A DNA stretch of 64,000 bases from Mesorhabditis belari. Lineage: Eukaryota > Nematoda > Chromadorea > Rhabditida > Rhabditidae. Position 1 is the stretch's first letter; every line of letters begins with the position of its first letter. The stretch covers positions 1,025,001 to 1,089,000 of the forward strand of contig CAUEEP010000910.1 of the NCBI GenBank assembly GCA_958450365.1, read 5' to 3'. Shown piece by piece: positions 28,480-42,021 of the stretch. Made by a program: the position numbers and the translations under genes. The notes under the pieces were generated by a model, which had not been told where the DNA came from, made no database searches, and was given only the letters and a program-made list of their open reading frames with translations.

Positions 28480-31400
28480 ATGTCGCATTTGAGGAGGACA
28501 GAAAGTTGGGGGAAACTATTTTGCAAAAATTCCCCTAATTTCTAGGTCGAGAATCAATCTTATCAAGCGCCTCGAATGCGAGCAGAATTGGCAACTTTGA
28601 GGTACTACAATAACACCGCAATAGCTTATTGTATTTTAGATTGGTGATCGGGTAGAGATCGAGAATCGAGCTGCGACAATCGCCTTCATTGGGAACACAC
28701 AGTTCGCACAAGGAGAATGGATCGGTTTGATTCTCGACGAAGCGACTGGGAAAAATGATGGATCACTGCAGGGGATACGATATTTTGAGGTGAGTTTTGA
28801 AGTGGAGCTGGTCCGGTTCCACCAAACGACACGGTTGGACGCAGTTTTCGAAACTCGGTTTTTCGGCTGTAACTCGACGCCCAATTATCCGATTCCGCTA
28901 GTTTCATGTTTATATGAAATTTCAACTTAATTTCTGCGGTTAATTTCAATTTTTAGTTTAGAAACATAGTGTTATGTTTTTTATAGTGCTTCGAAGTTCA
29001 GAGGTTCTTGCCTCTCGGCAGAATCGTTGTTTGTCAGGATTGGCACATATTTTGAAGAATTTCCCGCCTCGTATTTACTCATTTTTGCTTTTTTTATTAA
29101 GAAATAGAATTATCTGGAGTATTTCGATTCAGAAAAATTTCAATAATTCAATAATTGAGAGCCAATAGTTGAATTCCCTGAAAGTTGAGCAGAGTTGAGC
29201 GATCTGTACTCCCCAAATCATTCTTGATTTGCCTCTTGCAAATTCAATGCATTTATTTTTGTGATATTTGTCTAAATTTAACTAAAGAGTGGAAAAAACC
29301 AAAAGAATTGGTTGATTTGTGGGCAATTCTTGATTGAAAACTGTCGAAAACGATGATTTTGTTGAGAGGTTGACACCTCTGAACTTCGAAGCACTATAAA
29401 AAGCATAACACTATGCTTCTGAACTAAAAATTGAAATTAATCGCAGAAAGTCACGTGAAATTTCATATAAATATGAAATTAGGAGAATCGGATAATTATT
29501 GAAGTCGTGTCGTGTCGTGTCGTCGAAGTCGTGTCGAGTTACAGTCGAAAAACCGAGTTTCGATAATTGTGCCCAACCCTGTATTTACCATTTACCATCT
29601 AGCAATTTTGCTAAACGGATTTACCAGCTTAGCATTTACCAATTTGCGAAATCGATTTTCCAATTTACCATTTACAACTTTGCCAAATCCTAAGTGCTAA
29701 ATACCAAAGCAATTTTGCTAAATTTAGCAGTTGATGTGGGTTAAGGTCCAAAATTAACTCAGCCAGTACTTATTGAGGCAATTTTTAGACGCTATATCCC
29801 TGGGTTTAAACGCTTAATTACGGTAGCGTTCTAAAGTTGATTTTCTTTTCGAAAACGCGTCACTCAAAAGCTCAATTTAGTGTGATCCGAACTACGGCCT
29901 ATTTTGTAAAGCCGGGAAGTTGAAACGAGTTGCTCCCACACCGTCCGAACCAACTAGTCCGCATGCAGCTGAATTTGGGTACGTTGGTGTTCTGTTGAAT
30001 GTTCAGCTGTTCAGTTGAATGTTTAGCTGTTCAGTTGAATGCTCAGCTGTTCTGTTGAATGTTCAGCTGTTCAGCTGAATATTTGCCATCGGTTTCAACA
30101 TTCAAATAGTATTCTTCAGTTTCGACGTCGGTGACAAAGTGAATGTGGCTGGTGGAAAATTGGGAACAGTGCGATTTCTGGATGTCACAAAATTCGCAAC
30201 GGGTGTCTGGGCTGGGATCGAGCTCGATCAACCGAATGGGAAGAATGATGGATCTGTGCAGGTAAAGAGTTTGAAACATTTTCTTAACATCCCTCTCTTT
30301 CTTCCTCTCTCTCTTCCTTGTCTTTTCTATTTCTTCTTGCGCAAAGGAGGTACCGGTAGCTCAGGTGCTCAGGTGCAAAGGAGCACCTCTGCAGTAAGCA
30401 GTAGGTCGAGGGTTCAATCCCCTCTCAGTTCCAAATTCTTTGCCATTTATTTTTTTACTTTATTAACAGAATTTTTAGGGAGTCAGCTATTTCGAGTGTA
30501 AACCAATGTATGGACTGTTTGTGCCGGCTGCGAAAACCGAACTCGTCCAATCGAAGATGTTAATGGTCAGTGAACTTGCGTCTTCAAAAAAAAAACATTC
30601 ATTCAACACGAATAATGTGAGACACAAAACATAATAGAATAGCCTGCCAATAGAATTGTTGAGTTGTCAACACACAACTCCTATTGCCCAAATATTGTTA
30701 AGAAAAACCCATATAAATGGAAAAAAAGCTTTCTCGCCAGCGGGAATCGAATCCTTGACCTTCCGATTAGTAGAGAAGACTCCTAACCAGTCAGCCATCT
30801 TGCGCAAATCTGAACTGTGTCAAAAAAAATGTTTTAAAAACTAAAACGATCAATTCAGACTCGTCACACCAAATCCTCACTTCTTCGGTATCAACAGAAA
30901 AGAATGGGCGGAAGTCGCGAATCGTTGAGCAGCGTTGGAGCCAGCAGTTTGGCTAGCAGTCGAATTGGAACTGTTCGACGGCCACAATTTGCAATGGTAG
31001 AAAAATTTCAGAAAAACTTCTTCTAGTTTCGGAAATCATAGACTCCAAAACTCGATTTCTCAGTCACGTGTTTTTTTTGGTTTAAAGACAAGCGTTTTGA
31101 AGACTCTTTGACCACAATCCTTGATTTTAACAAGATCTTAGCGAGCCTCACTATTAGCGCTTGTACTTTACATATACAAGATGAAGTAAAGCAAAGAAAC
31201 TTGATTCAGAAACCAACTCCACCACCGGAAGGAACCGTTCATGCTTTACAGGTGAAATAACTTATCTTTCTTGTAAAATTTTCGATTTTCAGGAAGCACT
31301 CCGAGAAAAGGAAAAGCATTTGGAGCAAATGATGCAAGAAAGAGAAATGGAAAAGATGGAAATGGCAAGAATATTGCAGAGACAGGAAAGCACGGTGGGT

Positions 31401-34400
31401 TTGAATGAGATTAGACGTTTAAAGTTAGACTACGCGAATGTACGCCCGTCATTATGGGGATAGCGTTCTATTAGAGCATTTGCCAAAAATCATTGTCAAT
31501 TTCAGGACTCATCCGCTCAAAGGGATCAGTTAAAGCTGGTAACTGATGCTTTGAAAACAACAATTGCTGAAAGGGAGAAGAAAATCGAGGAGCTTCTCTT
31601 CAGCATTGATGAGTTGAAAGTCGATAGAGAGACAGTGAATGAAGAGCTGGAGGAAGCGAGGAAACAATTGGAGGTGAGACTGATTGTCTGGAATTTGAGA
31701 TGTCAATCTCTAATTCTTATTAGGAGAGAGTACTAGATCACTGTGTGGTTTCGAAACGAGATCTCTCTTATCAATGAAAAATCAAACGGGGAAACCGAAC
31801 CTTTGATCAAAATCCACGGAATTTTGGATGAGTTTTAGTCTCATTAATATCGGAGCATTGGATGGATTTAATCTTTTATCGGATGAGCTAGGTCTTGTTT
31901 GAAACCCCACCTAATCAGTCGTTCGAAACCTAATTAGTTTTTGTACTTGATAAGAAATGAGTTTAAAAGCTGTTTATGCTAAGAAAGATAAAAATTAGCT
32001 TATGTTTTCTGGAACGTCTTTAGAATAGAAAGAAAGAAAGAAAGAGTTGAAGTTCAGGTTTTCACCGAAAACATGTTGTTGACGGCAAATGCGACAAATC
32101 AAGAACAAGAAGCACTGATGCAGTTGAACAGCAGATTGAATCAAGAGTTAACAAATTCAACAAGGTAAACAAGAAATTTACAGTTGAAATTGAAAATTTG
32201 ATAAAAACTCGATTTGCAGACTCGCCACAGAGCTCGATGCGTCAAAACGAAAGTTAGCTGAAATCGAGAAGCAAAGAGAGGAGCAGACAAAGGAATTTGA
32301 GAAAATGTACTGTATTTTGCTAAATTTTAGAATTTCATAATAACTTTAGAACTTCTGAGAACACCAATCTGCAAGCGGAGCTCTCGAAAAACAAGGAAGC
32401 GCTTGGAGTGAGCGATGAATTCGAAAAAGAAACGACGACTCTACGAGAACAACTTTCAAATGAGAAAAAGAGTAAAGAAAGGTGACTTTAAAAATTCAAA
32501 ATTTATTAAAAACTACTATAAAACACTGATCATAATTCTACAGTACTTTAAAGAAACTCGGGAAATTTGAAAAGAATCACAATAATGTTTTCAGTTTTGA
32601 ATCACAACTCTCTGAATCGAAGAGTCAACTAGATGCGTTGAATAAGGATCTATTGGCGAAACGAGATAAGCATGAAAAACTGTTTGTTTAATATCGAAAA
32701 GTATAAAGTTAACCTAAAGTTTAGGCTTTCCGAAGCTTCAACTCTGCAAGTTGATACAGAGAACTTGAGGAAAAAACTCGAAGCAGAAAAAGCAGAAATG
32801 TAAGTTTGTCTTTCTTTCTTTCTTCTCTAGGCAAGTTAAGATACCAGATAGTTCAGTGGTTAGAGCAATTGCTTAAGAAGCAAAAAGTCAGCTAGGGCCT
32901 AGTTTCTAGTGAACTTGAGGCTTTCTATGAGCCAGGCTTGCAGTAAAGTCAAGCAAAGACAGGTCGGGGAAGGCTCAAATTTCAACACATACAATTTAGT
33001 GAACAAAAGAATTCTGCTTTGAGCGAAGAGGTGACTGCACTGCGGACAGCGATTGAAGTGGCTCAGAATGAGAGGTAAATCTTTTCTATTGATAGGCTAG
33101 ATATGGATAAAAATATACTCGCAAAAAAGCTTCAAAAAAACCTTCAAAAAAAACCTTCTACTTCAATACTTCAAATTCAATAGATTTTTCAGAAAAACGG
33201 CTGATGAAGCAAGCGCAAAACAAGTCGAGGCTATCAAAGCTGAATTGAAGCAAATGGGACAACAGTTGGAGACTGGGTTTGTTGGCTGATAGTGGGAATA
33301 TGATATTTGTGATTTATAGATCCGACACTCAAAAAGCTCTTGTTAAGATGAGTGAAGAAAAGATGCAAATTGAAGCAGATCGAGAAAAGGTTTAACATGG
33401 ATTAAAGGATTATCCAATTGTAAATACTCTTTCAGATTACCAGTGAGTTAAAATTGACTATGGAACAGATGACCACGTTGAAGAAGGATCATCAATCTAC
33501 AGTGGAAAGGTCGGTTTTAAAGCCATTTTGAATACCAAAAATGGAATACAGAATGCAAAAAGCTTTGGAAGAGACTCAGATGAGATTGACAACTTTGGAG
33601 AAGGAGCATGATGTGAAGAGTGCGGAACACGCAAAGTTGTGAGTAATTCGCAAATTAACGTGGGATTTCGAAACAAGACCTAGCTCATTCGATAGAAAAT
33701 CGAATGGAGCTTATGATATTATATATTTGTACCCGGGGGTTTTCGGGGTCGATGAATCGACAGGAGATGTTCATTTTATTGAGTTTACCAATTGGAACAC
33801 GGGTTTAATTGTTGCTAACCAAATGAAACTTAATCTAAACTTTTAGATAAATTTGGAAACCAATTTTTAGTTTATCTTTTAGTCTATGGTTAGAGAGGTG
33901 ATCTTGATTTGCTCCTTGCTAAAAACTTTCCTGATTCATTTAATCGAATCAATTGATAACAATTTATAGTCACGCTGACCATGTTGGACTTCAAGCAGAG
34001 CTCTCCAGCACAAAAGATCAGCTCGTTGCAGCCGGTGAATTTGAGAAAGAGGCTCTGGCTTTGCGAACAGATCTTCAAAACGAGAAGTCAATTCATCAAG
34101 GGTGAGTTTTGCAGTTTTGCAGTTCTGTCAATTTAAATTAACTCCATTTCAGCGTGCAACAACAACTAAAAGAGGCGCATGATAAGCTGGAAAGCTTGGA
34201 CAAGGATTTGTCGATGAAAAGGGATGAACATGAGAAATTGTGGGTTTTCTTTTTCTTTTGCCGCTTCTATTGAACAATTAAACTTTTAAGGCAAGTCTTA
34301 TAAGTCTTATGAGTCTATTTAAACTTATAAGTCAAGGTTTTGAACAAAATTTTTAGACTTTCTCTATCAACTAGTTTGCAAGAAGAGTTCGAGAAGAGAA

Positions 34401-37400
34401 AAATGGGATTCGAGGCTGAGAAAAGCGAAATGTTTGTCATTTTCTTAATGATTTTTAATTTCAAATTTAGAGAACAGAAAAACTCAACACTTGCCAAAGA
34501 AATCTCCGCTTTGCGACTCGAGATTCAAGCGGCGCAAAATGAGAAGTATGCTTTGGAGAAAAAGATCACAAAACTGAATTTGATAAGAACTTTCAGTTAA
34601 AATTGTTAAAAGTTAGAGTTAAAATCGTTTTAGAATCTTAGCTGATGAAGCAAACAGCAAACAAATTGATGCCCTCAAAGCAGAGTTGAAACAAATGGGA
34701 CAACAATTGGAAACAGGGTTGGTTTGATCATTATTAGGCCCTTATGACTAGAGATAGTCCAAATTGATTTCTATTTTAGATTTCTAAACGGATTTCTATT
34801 CTAGATTTCTAAACGGATTTCTATTCTCGATTTCTAAACAACCCGTGAATTTTTTGGGTCAAACCTAGTCAAACCTTGGTACTTTGATGGTTGGAAAGGG
34901 CCACTTTTGACTTAGCTTCGTCGAATCTAGTGTTTTGAGCAGTTCATATTTCTTTTCTTTTCTTCTATCCTGAAGAAAGAGATACATGCTGAAGCGATTG
35001 GTGCCAATTTAAGCACGTTTTTGGTGATCCTATGATTTGCCCTGTGTTCTTAACCACCAAACGTTATCTCAAAGCTGATTACATTTGGAAAGCTGCAATA
35101 CTAACTTGAAACATATTGGAAATACTCTAAAATTAGCACCAATCGCTTCAGCATATATAATTACCATAAATTCGAAGAAAAGTATCGACGTAAAGCGCTC
35201 AAAACATTAGATTCGACAAAGCTAAGCCAAAAGTGGCCTGTTCCAACTACCAAAGCATTCAAACCTTATTTGTTTCTTGAGAATTCGTAGCAATTATTGT
35301 TCTTCTTTTCAGCTCCGATGCTCAACAGGCTTTGGTCAGGATGAGCGAAGAAAAACTCGAAATTGAGGCCGATCGAACAAAGGTAAAAGAAAAGCTTAAC
35401 CCTTGCATAGTTCTATTTCAGATTTCCAATGATTTAAAGCTAAGCGTTGGCCAATTAGAGATTTTGAAGAATGAACATCAGTCAACAGTGAAAAGGTGGA
35501 TTTAAAAACTAAAATAATATGCAAAATCATTCAGAATGCAAGCAACTATGGATGAGAATCAAACAAAATTGGCAGCCTTAGAAAAGGAGCTCGCTGTGAA
35601 GGGTGGCGAACATGAAAAGCTGTAAGTGATTTATTCAGATCAAGCGTTAAATGATAAATTTATAGACAAGTTTCAAATGTTGCCCTTCAAACAGAGCTCT
35701 CTAGCATAAAAGAACAACTTTCTGCAGCTGGTGAATTTGAGAAAGAAGCTGCTACTCTTCGAACAGAGCTACAAACTGAGAAATTAGCCAAAGAAGGGTA
35801 AGTTGAAAGTTAAAGTTTGAGTCGTAGTAAATCTTTTTTTAATGATAAATCAATAAAGAATTATAGCTTTAATCCTTTATTGATTAAAAGTTAACTGTTT
35901 CAGAGTACAATCACAATTGAAGGAAGCCAATGAGGAGTTGAACGCCATCGATATGAAGCTGCAGACAAAAAGCACCGAATGGGAAGAATTGTCAGTGACT
36001 AGACTATTTAACGGTTAAATAGAATCACAAATAAGCTGAATTTTCTAGCATTTAAAGCTTGAAGTAATTGGAAGTGAAGGAATTGGCAAGAATAGTTACT
36101 GTAATCCGTTTGTATCTTGCACTAACTTGACTGATAAGAAGGAAGGAATTGACAAAGACAGAGACAAGAAAAGCTAGATTTTTGGATCTTTGGCTTTCTT
36201 TCTTTGGATTTCTTTCTTTGGATCCTAGATCTTTGGCTTTCTTTCTTTTCCTTTTTGCTTTTGCTCTAACCACTGAGCTATCCGGTACCTTAACTTGTCA
36301 AGAGAAAGAGGAAAAGACAAGGGGGAAGAAGGAAAGAAGAAAGAAAGAGAGAAATACCTGAGTCTTCAGGACCTTGGGCTTGAAAATCAGAAGCAACTTC
36401 AGAACACTTAAACTTTCATAAGTCCATTGTTCAACTGAATGCCTATTTTTAGATCTTCTGAGAATGCGAAGCTTCAAGCTGAACTGTCAACAACGAGAGA
36501 ACAACTTGTTGTAGCTGCTGAATTTGAGAAAGAAGTTTTAACTCTACGAACAGATCTGCAAACTGAGAAATCAACTAAAGAAAGGTAAACTGAGTAGGAT
36601 TTGAGACAAAATGGATCTATTTCAGTGCACAAGAACAACTAAAAGAAACGAGTGACAAGTTGACCGCTTTGGAGAACGAGCTTTTCATTCAAAGAACTGA
36701 ACATGAGAAAATGTAAGTGAAAAGGTTGATGCTAATGAAATTATTCTGTAGATCTTCTGAAATGGCCCTACTCCAAGAAGAACTTGAAAAAACGAAAACA
36801 ACTGCAGAGGCTGAAAAGGGAGAAAGGTTTGTAACCAGGGTTGGCAAAAGTGCCAGCTCTCCAGGCCAATCGAAAACCCAACGGTAAATTGGAATTCCAA
36901 GGCAAGCCAATAAAGCCTTGAATTCCAGGGCAAGCCAATTGAAAAGCTTTGGCTTGGTTTGACTTGCCTTGACTTTTCATCTTTAACAACACTGTTTTAA
37001 CGAACGAAATTCATTGAGAATTGTCCAAAATGGAATAAACTTTCTATTTTCTGATATTCTAAAAGAAAAAAAACTGTTCTTATGCAAATTTAGTGAACAA
37101 AAGTGCTCTTCACTGGCGAATGAAGTTGCTCTACTTCGTGCTGAGATGGAAACATCACAAAATGAAAGGTAACAATCATTGAAAGCTGAATATTTTCTTT
37201 TAAATTCAATTGCAACCCAAGACAACGAGTGAAAGCCAATTTTTTTTTTTCATTAAACTATTTCAGAAATGCTTCCGAACAATCAAAACTGAAAGAAGTT
37301 GACTCATTGAAAAGCGAATTGAAACAAATGGCTGAACAATTGGCAATTGGATCGGATACACAAAAAGCTTTAGCAAAGATGAGCGAAGAGAAGAAACAGA

Positions 37401-40400
37401 GTGATGCGGAGAGAGAAAAGGTGATGGTTTGGGAGGAAAATTGTTTCAAAAACAAAAATGGGAATAAGATCAAGACTAAAGCAAGTTAAGGTTATCAGAC
37501 TAGGTTAAACCAGGGACAGTAAGGCTAGAAATTCTAGATCAGATGCTCAGATCTTGGCTCTAGGTATTTTAAACAAACACAGGCACTATCTGGGAAAAAA
37601 GTACGATTATTTTGTGGACTGTGGGCTGTTTTAGGGTAATGTTAGCTAAAGAATTAAAGAACTAAAGCTAAACATAACAATAAAAAGAAAATTACCAGAT
37701 AACGATCACTCTTTCATTTCATTCACCACAGAAGTTTTCATTAAAGCCATCGATCGAACGAAAAGCTATTGATCTAATGATCTATTGATCTATTGATCTA
37801 TTGATCTATTGATCTATTGATCTATTGATCGATTGTCTATTGATCTATTGATCTATTGAGCTATTGATCTATTGAGCTATTGATCTATTGATCGATCACA
37901 TCATTGTCATTGTGAAACCATAATCGTTCCAGTTAGCATAGATGAGAAACACTAAAAAACAAAGAATCTAAAGTAGACGAAACGTCTGTCCGTCTGTCGA
38001 ACGTGTGGACTGACAGACAGATGCCTCGTCTACTTTAGATATAGTAGATAATATCGAATTTCTTTAGAAAAGATTTGGATGATGTTGAAAAGATTGTGCA
38101 GCCATTGGCAAAAAGCCAATGGCTTAGATTGCGTGGAAAACGCGAACTTTATTAAGCGTTTTTCGCTGGTACAACAAAATAAATCTTCTAACCTACTTAA
38201 TCCGGATACTAAGGCTAAGGAGCCAGCCCAGAACCTAGCTCTTACGCTAGGCTTGGTTTTCCCTTCCCAAAAATTCTGGAACAACTGGAATTGAGTCTAG
38301 TTTACCCTTGGTTAACTTGACGTTGACCTGATCTCTTTTTAAACTAAGACAATTTCAATTCAGATCTCCAACGAGCTGCAACTGAACGTGAGTCAATTGG
38401 CGGCATTGAGAAGCGAACACCAATCGGTCACACAAACGTGAGACTTTTGCTGAAATTTGAAATAACTTTCTCTGCTTAAATTAATAGGTTTGAGTTAACC
38501 TCCTCACCAAATCCCGTTGAAAATACTAGCAGGTTGACGTTTTTTTTCAGAAAGCGCACAAAAATCTTGTCATTTTCGAGCTTTCATCGACTTTTTTTTT
38601 CGTTTATCCGGGAGGGAAATTAACCCAAAAGCTTTTTGTTTGATTTTTCGCAAAAAAATCCACCTGTTCACTGATAATTTGGGTGTCATTGTGCGTGTTT
38701 TGTGTGTTCGTGAAAAAGTTGAACTTTTCAACGATGATTTAGGCATGACGAAGTGACGTCAGAACTTGCTCAAACACAGCAAAGCCTTGCGACAATCACC
38801 GGGAAACTTGAGGATAAGGAAAGGGAATTGCAGAAACAGGTAACTTTAGCACCAGCTCGTTAAGTATCTTGTTTAGTGAACTGGTTTAGAATCGAATTCT
38901 TGAATTGAAATGAATTGATTGACTGAATACTCTCAAGCTTTGGTACCAGATTAGAAAAGTCGACTAACTCTCGGCTGTTAACAGGTACCGGGTCCTAGAG
39001 TTGGGTCCTAGAGTCGCCACCTCCCTTTTCCCTTGACTCAATTAAAGCTTTGAATGCACATCCATGCATCCAGCATTTTACTTAAGATCTTAGTCTTTTA
39101 GTATAGAAATAAGGGACAAGATCATCACAATCATCACCCCCATTAAGATCGATCAATTCACTCTCAATCTCAGTCAATAACTATAAGAAACTATAAGACT
39201 GTAACTACTATAGCAAAAAAAGGAACTATAAGACTAGCATTTTATCCTAGTAAGGCGAGTAAGCAAGTGAGAAATTAGATTAGAATCTTTTGACGTTTTG
39301 ACTTCGAGTTAACTCTACTTTTGGTAGCCTTGTTCGACCGAGAAGGCCAATAACTCTGTACCAACTTTGTACTAGAACCAATACTAAAATCAGACTTGAC
39401 GATCTTACTATAGGTGTTTTGAACTATCACCGCTCAGTACCAAGACTGATAATTAAGCAGGCTTCTATCAAAGAATCCAAAGCCACTCTAACCGTAAAAG
39501 CAAAGACTATAATTATTATTAGAATAAACATACAAGATTTTTATATTTTAGACTGTTAATGAACAAGAAATCCGTAAAAATCTCGATGAGGCTCGAGCCG
39601 AGGCTGAAAATTTGAAAGCCACTTCGGAGACTGAGATTAACAGGTAGCTTTGCTAGAAAATTGCAAGTAGGATCAAATTTTAGACTCGAGCGAGAGGCGG
39701 CAACTCTACGGTCACAGGTTGAGTGCAGTGGGCAATCAAATGAGCAGGTTATTGAAGCTAAAGTAATACAATGTTGATGTTCAGGTGTCCGTCGAGCTTT
39801 CATCAGCTGCGTCACAAGTTTCGCAGCTTTCTAGTGAGAAGACTCAATTACAAAGTGAAATGGAGACATTGAGAGTTGAGGTGGGACTTGTAAAAGGTCT
39901 AAGGAGGGAATGGTGCCGATTCAGAGTGATCTTTTGATTCAAGAACTATCCAATCTTATAGAATCGCTGATCTCGAATCCGCTTTTAGTTTTTGGTGAAT
40001 CAAAGGGTCACTTTGAGGCACACAGGCCACACCATTCCCTAGTAAAAACTAGTCATTGAAGTCATTGAAGTTTCCAGAACTTCATCAATAATTGCTTAGT
40101 TCTATGCTGCAGCAGTTGATTTTATTAGAATTTTGATGATTCAATTGATTCCTAATCAAATTTACAATCTCTATTTAGTTGACTCGACTACAAATGGTTG
40201 AAACCGAAGTGAAACAACGAGAGAATGACGCGGAAAATAAAGTGTATGTTAGAAAAAGTGAACGTAAAGTGAAATTGTTTAGAAAGCTCTTGTTTGAGCT
40301 GGACGAAGCGTGGAAGCAAAAAGAAGCACGATTTGTCGAAAGGATTGATGAACTTGAGGCCAAGTAAGGGTTTGATTAGAAATCTAAAAACTCAACGCGT

Positions 40401-41981
40401 TCCAGAGTTGAATCAGAGAAAAGGCGAACGGCATCCGATGAGGTGACAACACTGCAACAGCAGGTTATTTTACAATATCTATAGTTCTTTTAAGGGTGTT
40501 TATTAGTTGACTAGATAACCAAATATCAAATAGCAGTGTCTGTCCGTCTGTCCGTCCGTCTGTCCGTCCGTCTGTACGGCCTTTTTCTGCCTTTTTCTCA
40601 GCCATCTTTGGGCCAAAAAGCTGAAATTCTTTTAAAAAGTTAAAATATAATATAGTTGTGGAATTTAAAATAAAAAAGTCAAAGTTGAGTGGCACTACGG
40701 GGGTCGAACCCAGATCGTGTGGGCTGTAGACAAGCGTGTTCTCGACTGCACCACGACGACTATGCGTTAAGCCCTAAAAAAACCAGCCAGAAAAGCCTGT
40801 CGTTAAGTTTTTTCGGCTAATTCGGTTGATTCGGCTAGGTTTTTCAGCTGATTAAAAAAGTATATTAAAAGAAATTTTTCAGGTTGATTTCTTGAACTCG
40901 ATCATTGCCACAATGCAGAAGAAGAATGATACGCTTGAGAAAGAAAACAAAAAGATGAAAGAAACAGGGTACAGGTTAGTGCCTAGAATGTTGAAAAACA
41001 TTCAAAAACCGATTTCAGTGGATTGGAAGACGATTTCGGTAGCTTGACGGTGAAGAAAGCGGCGAAAGTGGCTCCAAGGAAGTACTGTGACATTTGTGAG
41101 GTTGGTCATTCATCCATAGCTTAGTTCCCAAGACAACTAGGTTCTTGGGTAATTAAATCGAACGATTCGGGTGCAAAGTCAACTTATAACCAACTTTAAC
41201 TAGATCTTTGATGCACACGAGACTGAAGATTGCCCAACTCAATCAAGCATGATCGACGAGTTCCGAGAACACTCCCACAACAGCACTGGATCATCGTGGC
41301 CTGGAGGTGAGATTGGTTTTTTGGTTTGGTTCTGAAATTCGAAATTAGAATACCACAAGTCATCAAGTCTTATAGTTTCAGCCACTGAACCTGATCGAAA
41401 AACACCAGTCAAGAAAGTGATCCCTCCAGAGAGGCCATATTGTGAGCAATGTGAAGGTAAGCTTGCGCAAAAGTTGAAATTTTTTAAAACAATGTTTGAA
41501 AGGTTACAAGCAATCTATAATACTCAAATGTCAAGTTATTTTGAAGCACAAATTTCCATCTAGGGCTAGGGTAGCTTCGCTTTTATCAGAGCTACGGGTA
41601 GATTTATTTACACGGGTACGGCCGTTTTACTTCACTAGGGTTACCGTGGCTTTACAAGAGTCTCCACTGTTGTGACAGTTCTACTTTCACTAGGATTATG
41701 ATAGCTTTATAAAATCATTAGGGTAACAACGGCTTTACCAATCATTATACAAGGTTTTTGCCCCAGAGCATCAGGAAACAAATTTGTAAAAAATCTTTGG
41801 TTCAAGGTGACCACTTCTGAGGGTCTAGCTTAGCGAGAACTCAAGGAATTTGTATGAAACTTTTGGAGGTGATTTTTGAGAAGGTCTCCTGTAGCCAAGC
41901 CAATTCTCTAACTGATTGGTGCTTTGAGAATCTTTATTTCTTCTTTCAAATTTTTAAGTCGCTGTTCCTTTTTTTAAAAAC

Positions 41982-42021
<40 letters not shown>

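Larger units (their letters stand above)
28480..30565 (+). other. CLIP-like gene: two CAP-Gly domains
   Basis: Exons 28480-28504, 28546-28601, 28640-28789, 29881-29978, 30120-30261, 30479-30565. CAP-Gly 1 is split: G-D-R-V-E-I-E-N to Q-G-I-R-Y-F-E in exon 28640-28789, then C-D-P-N-Y-G-L-F after a 1.1-kb intron that contains a foldback element. CAP-Gly 2 begins F-D-V-G-D-K-V and carries G-K-N-D-G-S-V-Q, then [14 protein letters not shown]. Hydrophobic core, Trp and Gly positions are kept in both, so both should bind EEY/F tails (family knowledge). Confidence 0.93.
32350..38437 (+). repeat. CLIP-like gene: tandemly duplicated coiled-coil exon cassettes
   Basis: Exon lengths repeat in the order 132, 87, 75, 75, 84, 70, 74, 87 bases with the same phases (684 nt, 228 codons). 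Cassette A: 32350-32481, 32595-32681, 32725-32799, 33000-33074, 33193-33276, 33320-33389, 33436-33509, 33552-33638. Cassette B: 33970-34101, 34153-34239, 34357-34431, 34471-34545, 34634-34717, 35313-35382, 35422-35495, 35535-35621. Cassette C keeps only 35666-35797 and 35904-35990. Cassette D: 36453-36584, 36626-36712, 36752-36826, 37094-37168, 37267-37420 (84+70 fused), 38364-38437. Shared peptides include [11 protein letters not shown] and E-F-E-K-E-A. All are coiled coil. Confidence 0.92.

Noticed and set aside
28441..28480. E2F-like site ACCCGCCAAAAT just upstream of the CLIP-like ATG
   Set aside because: One short match near a promoter is not enough to claim regulation.
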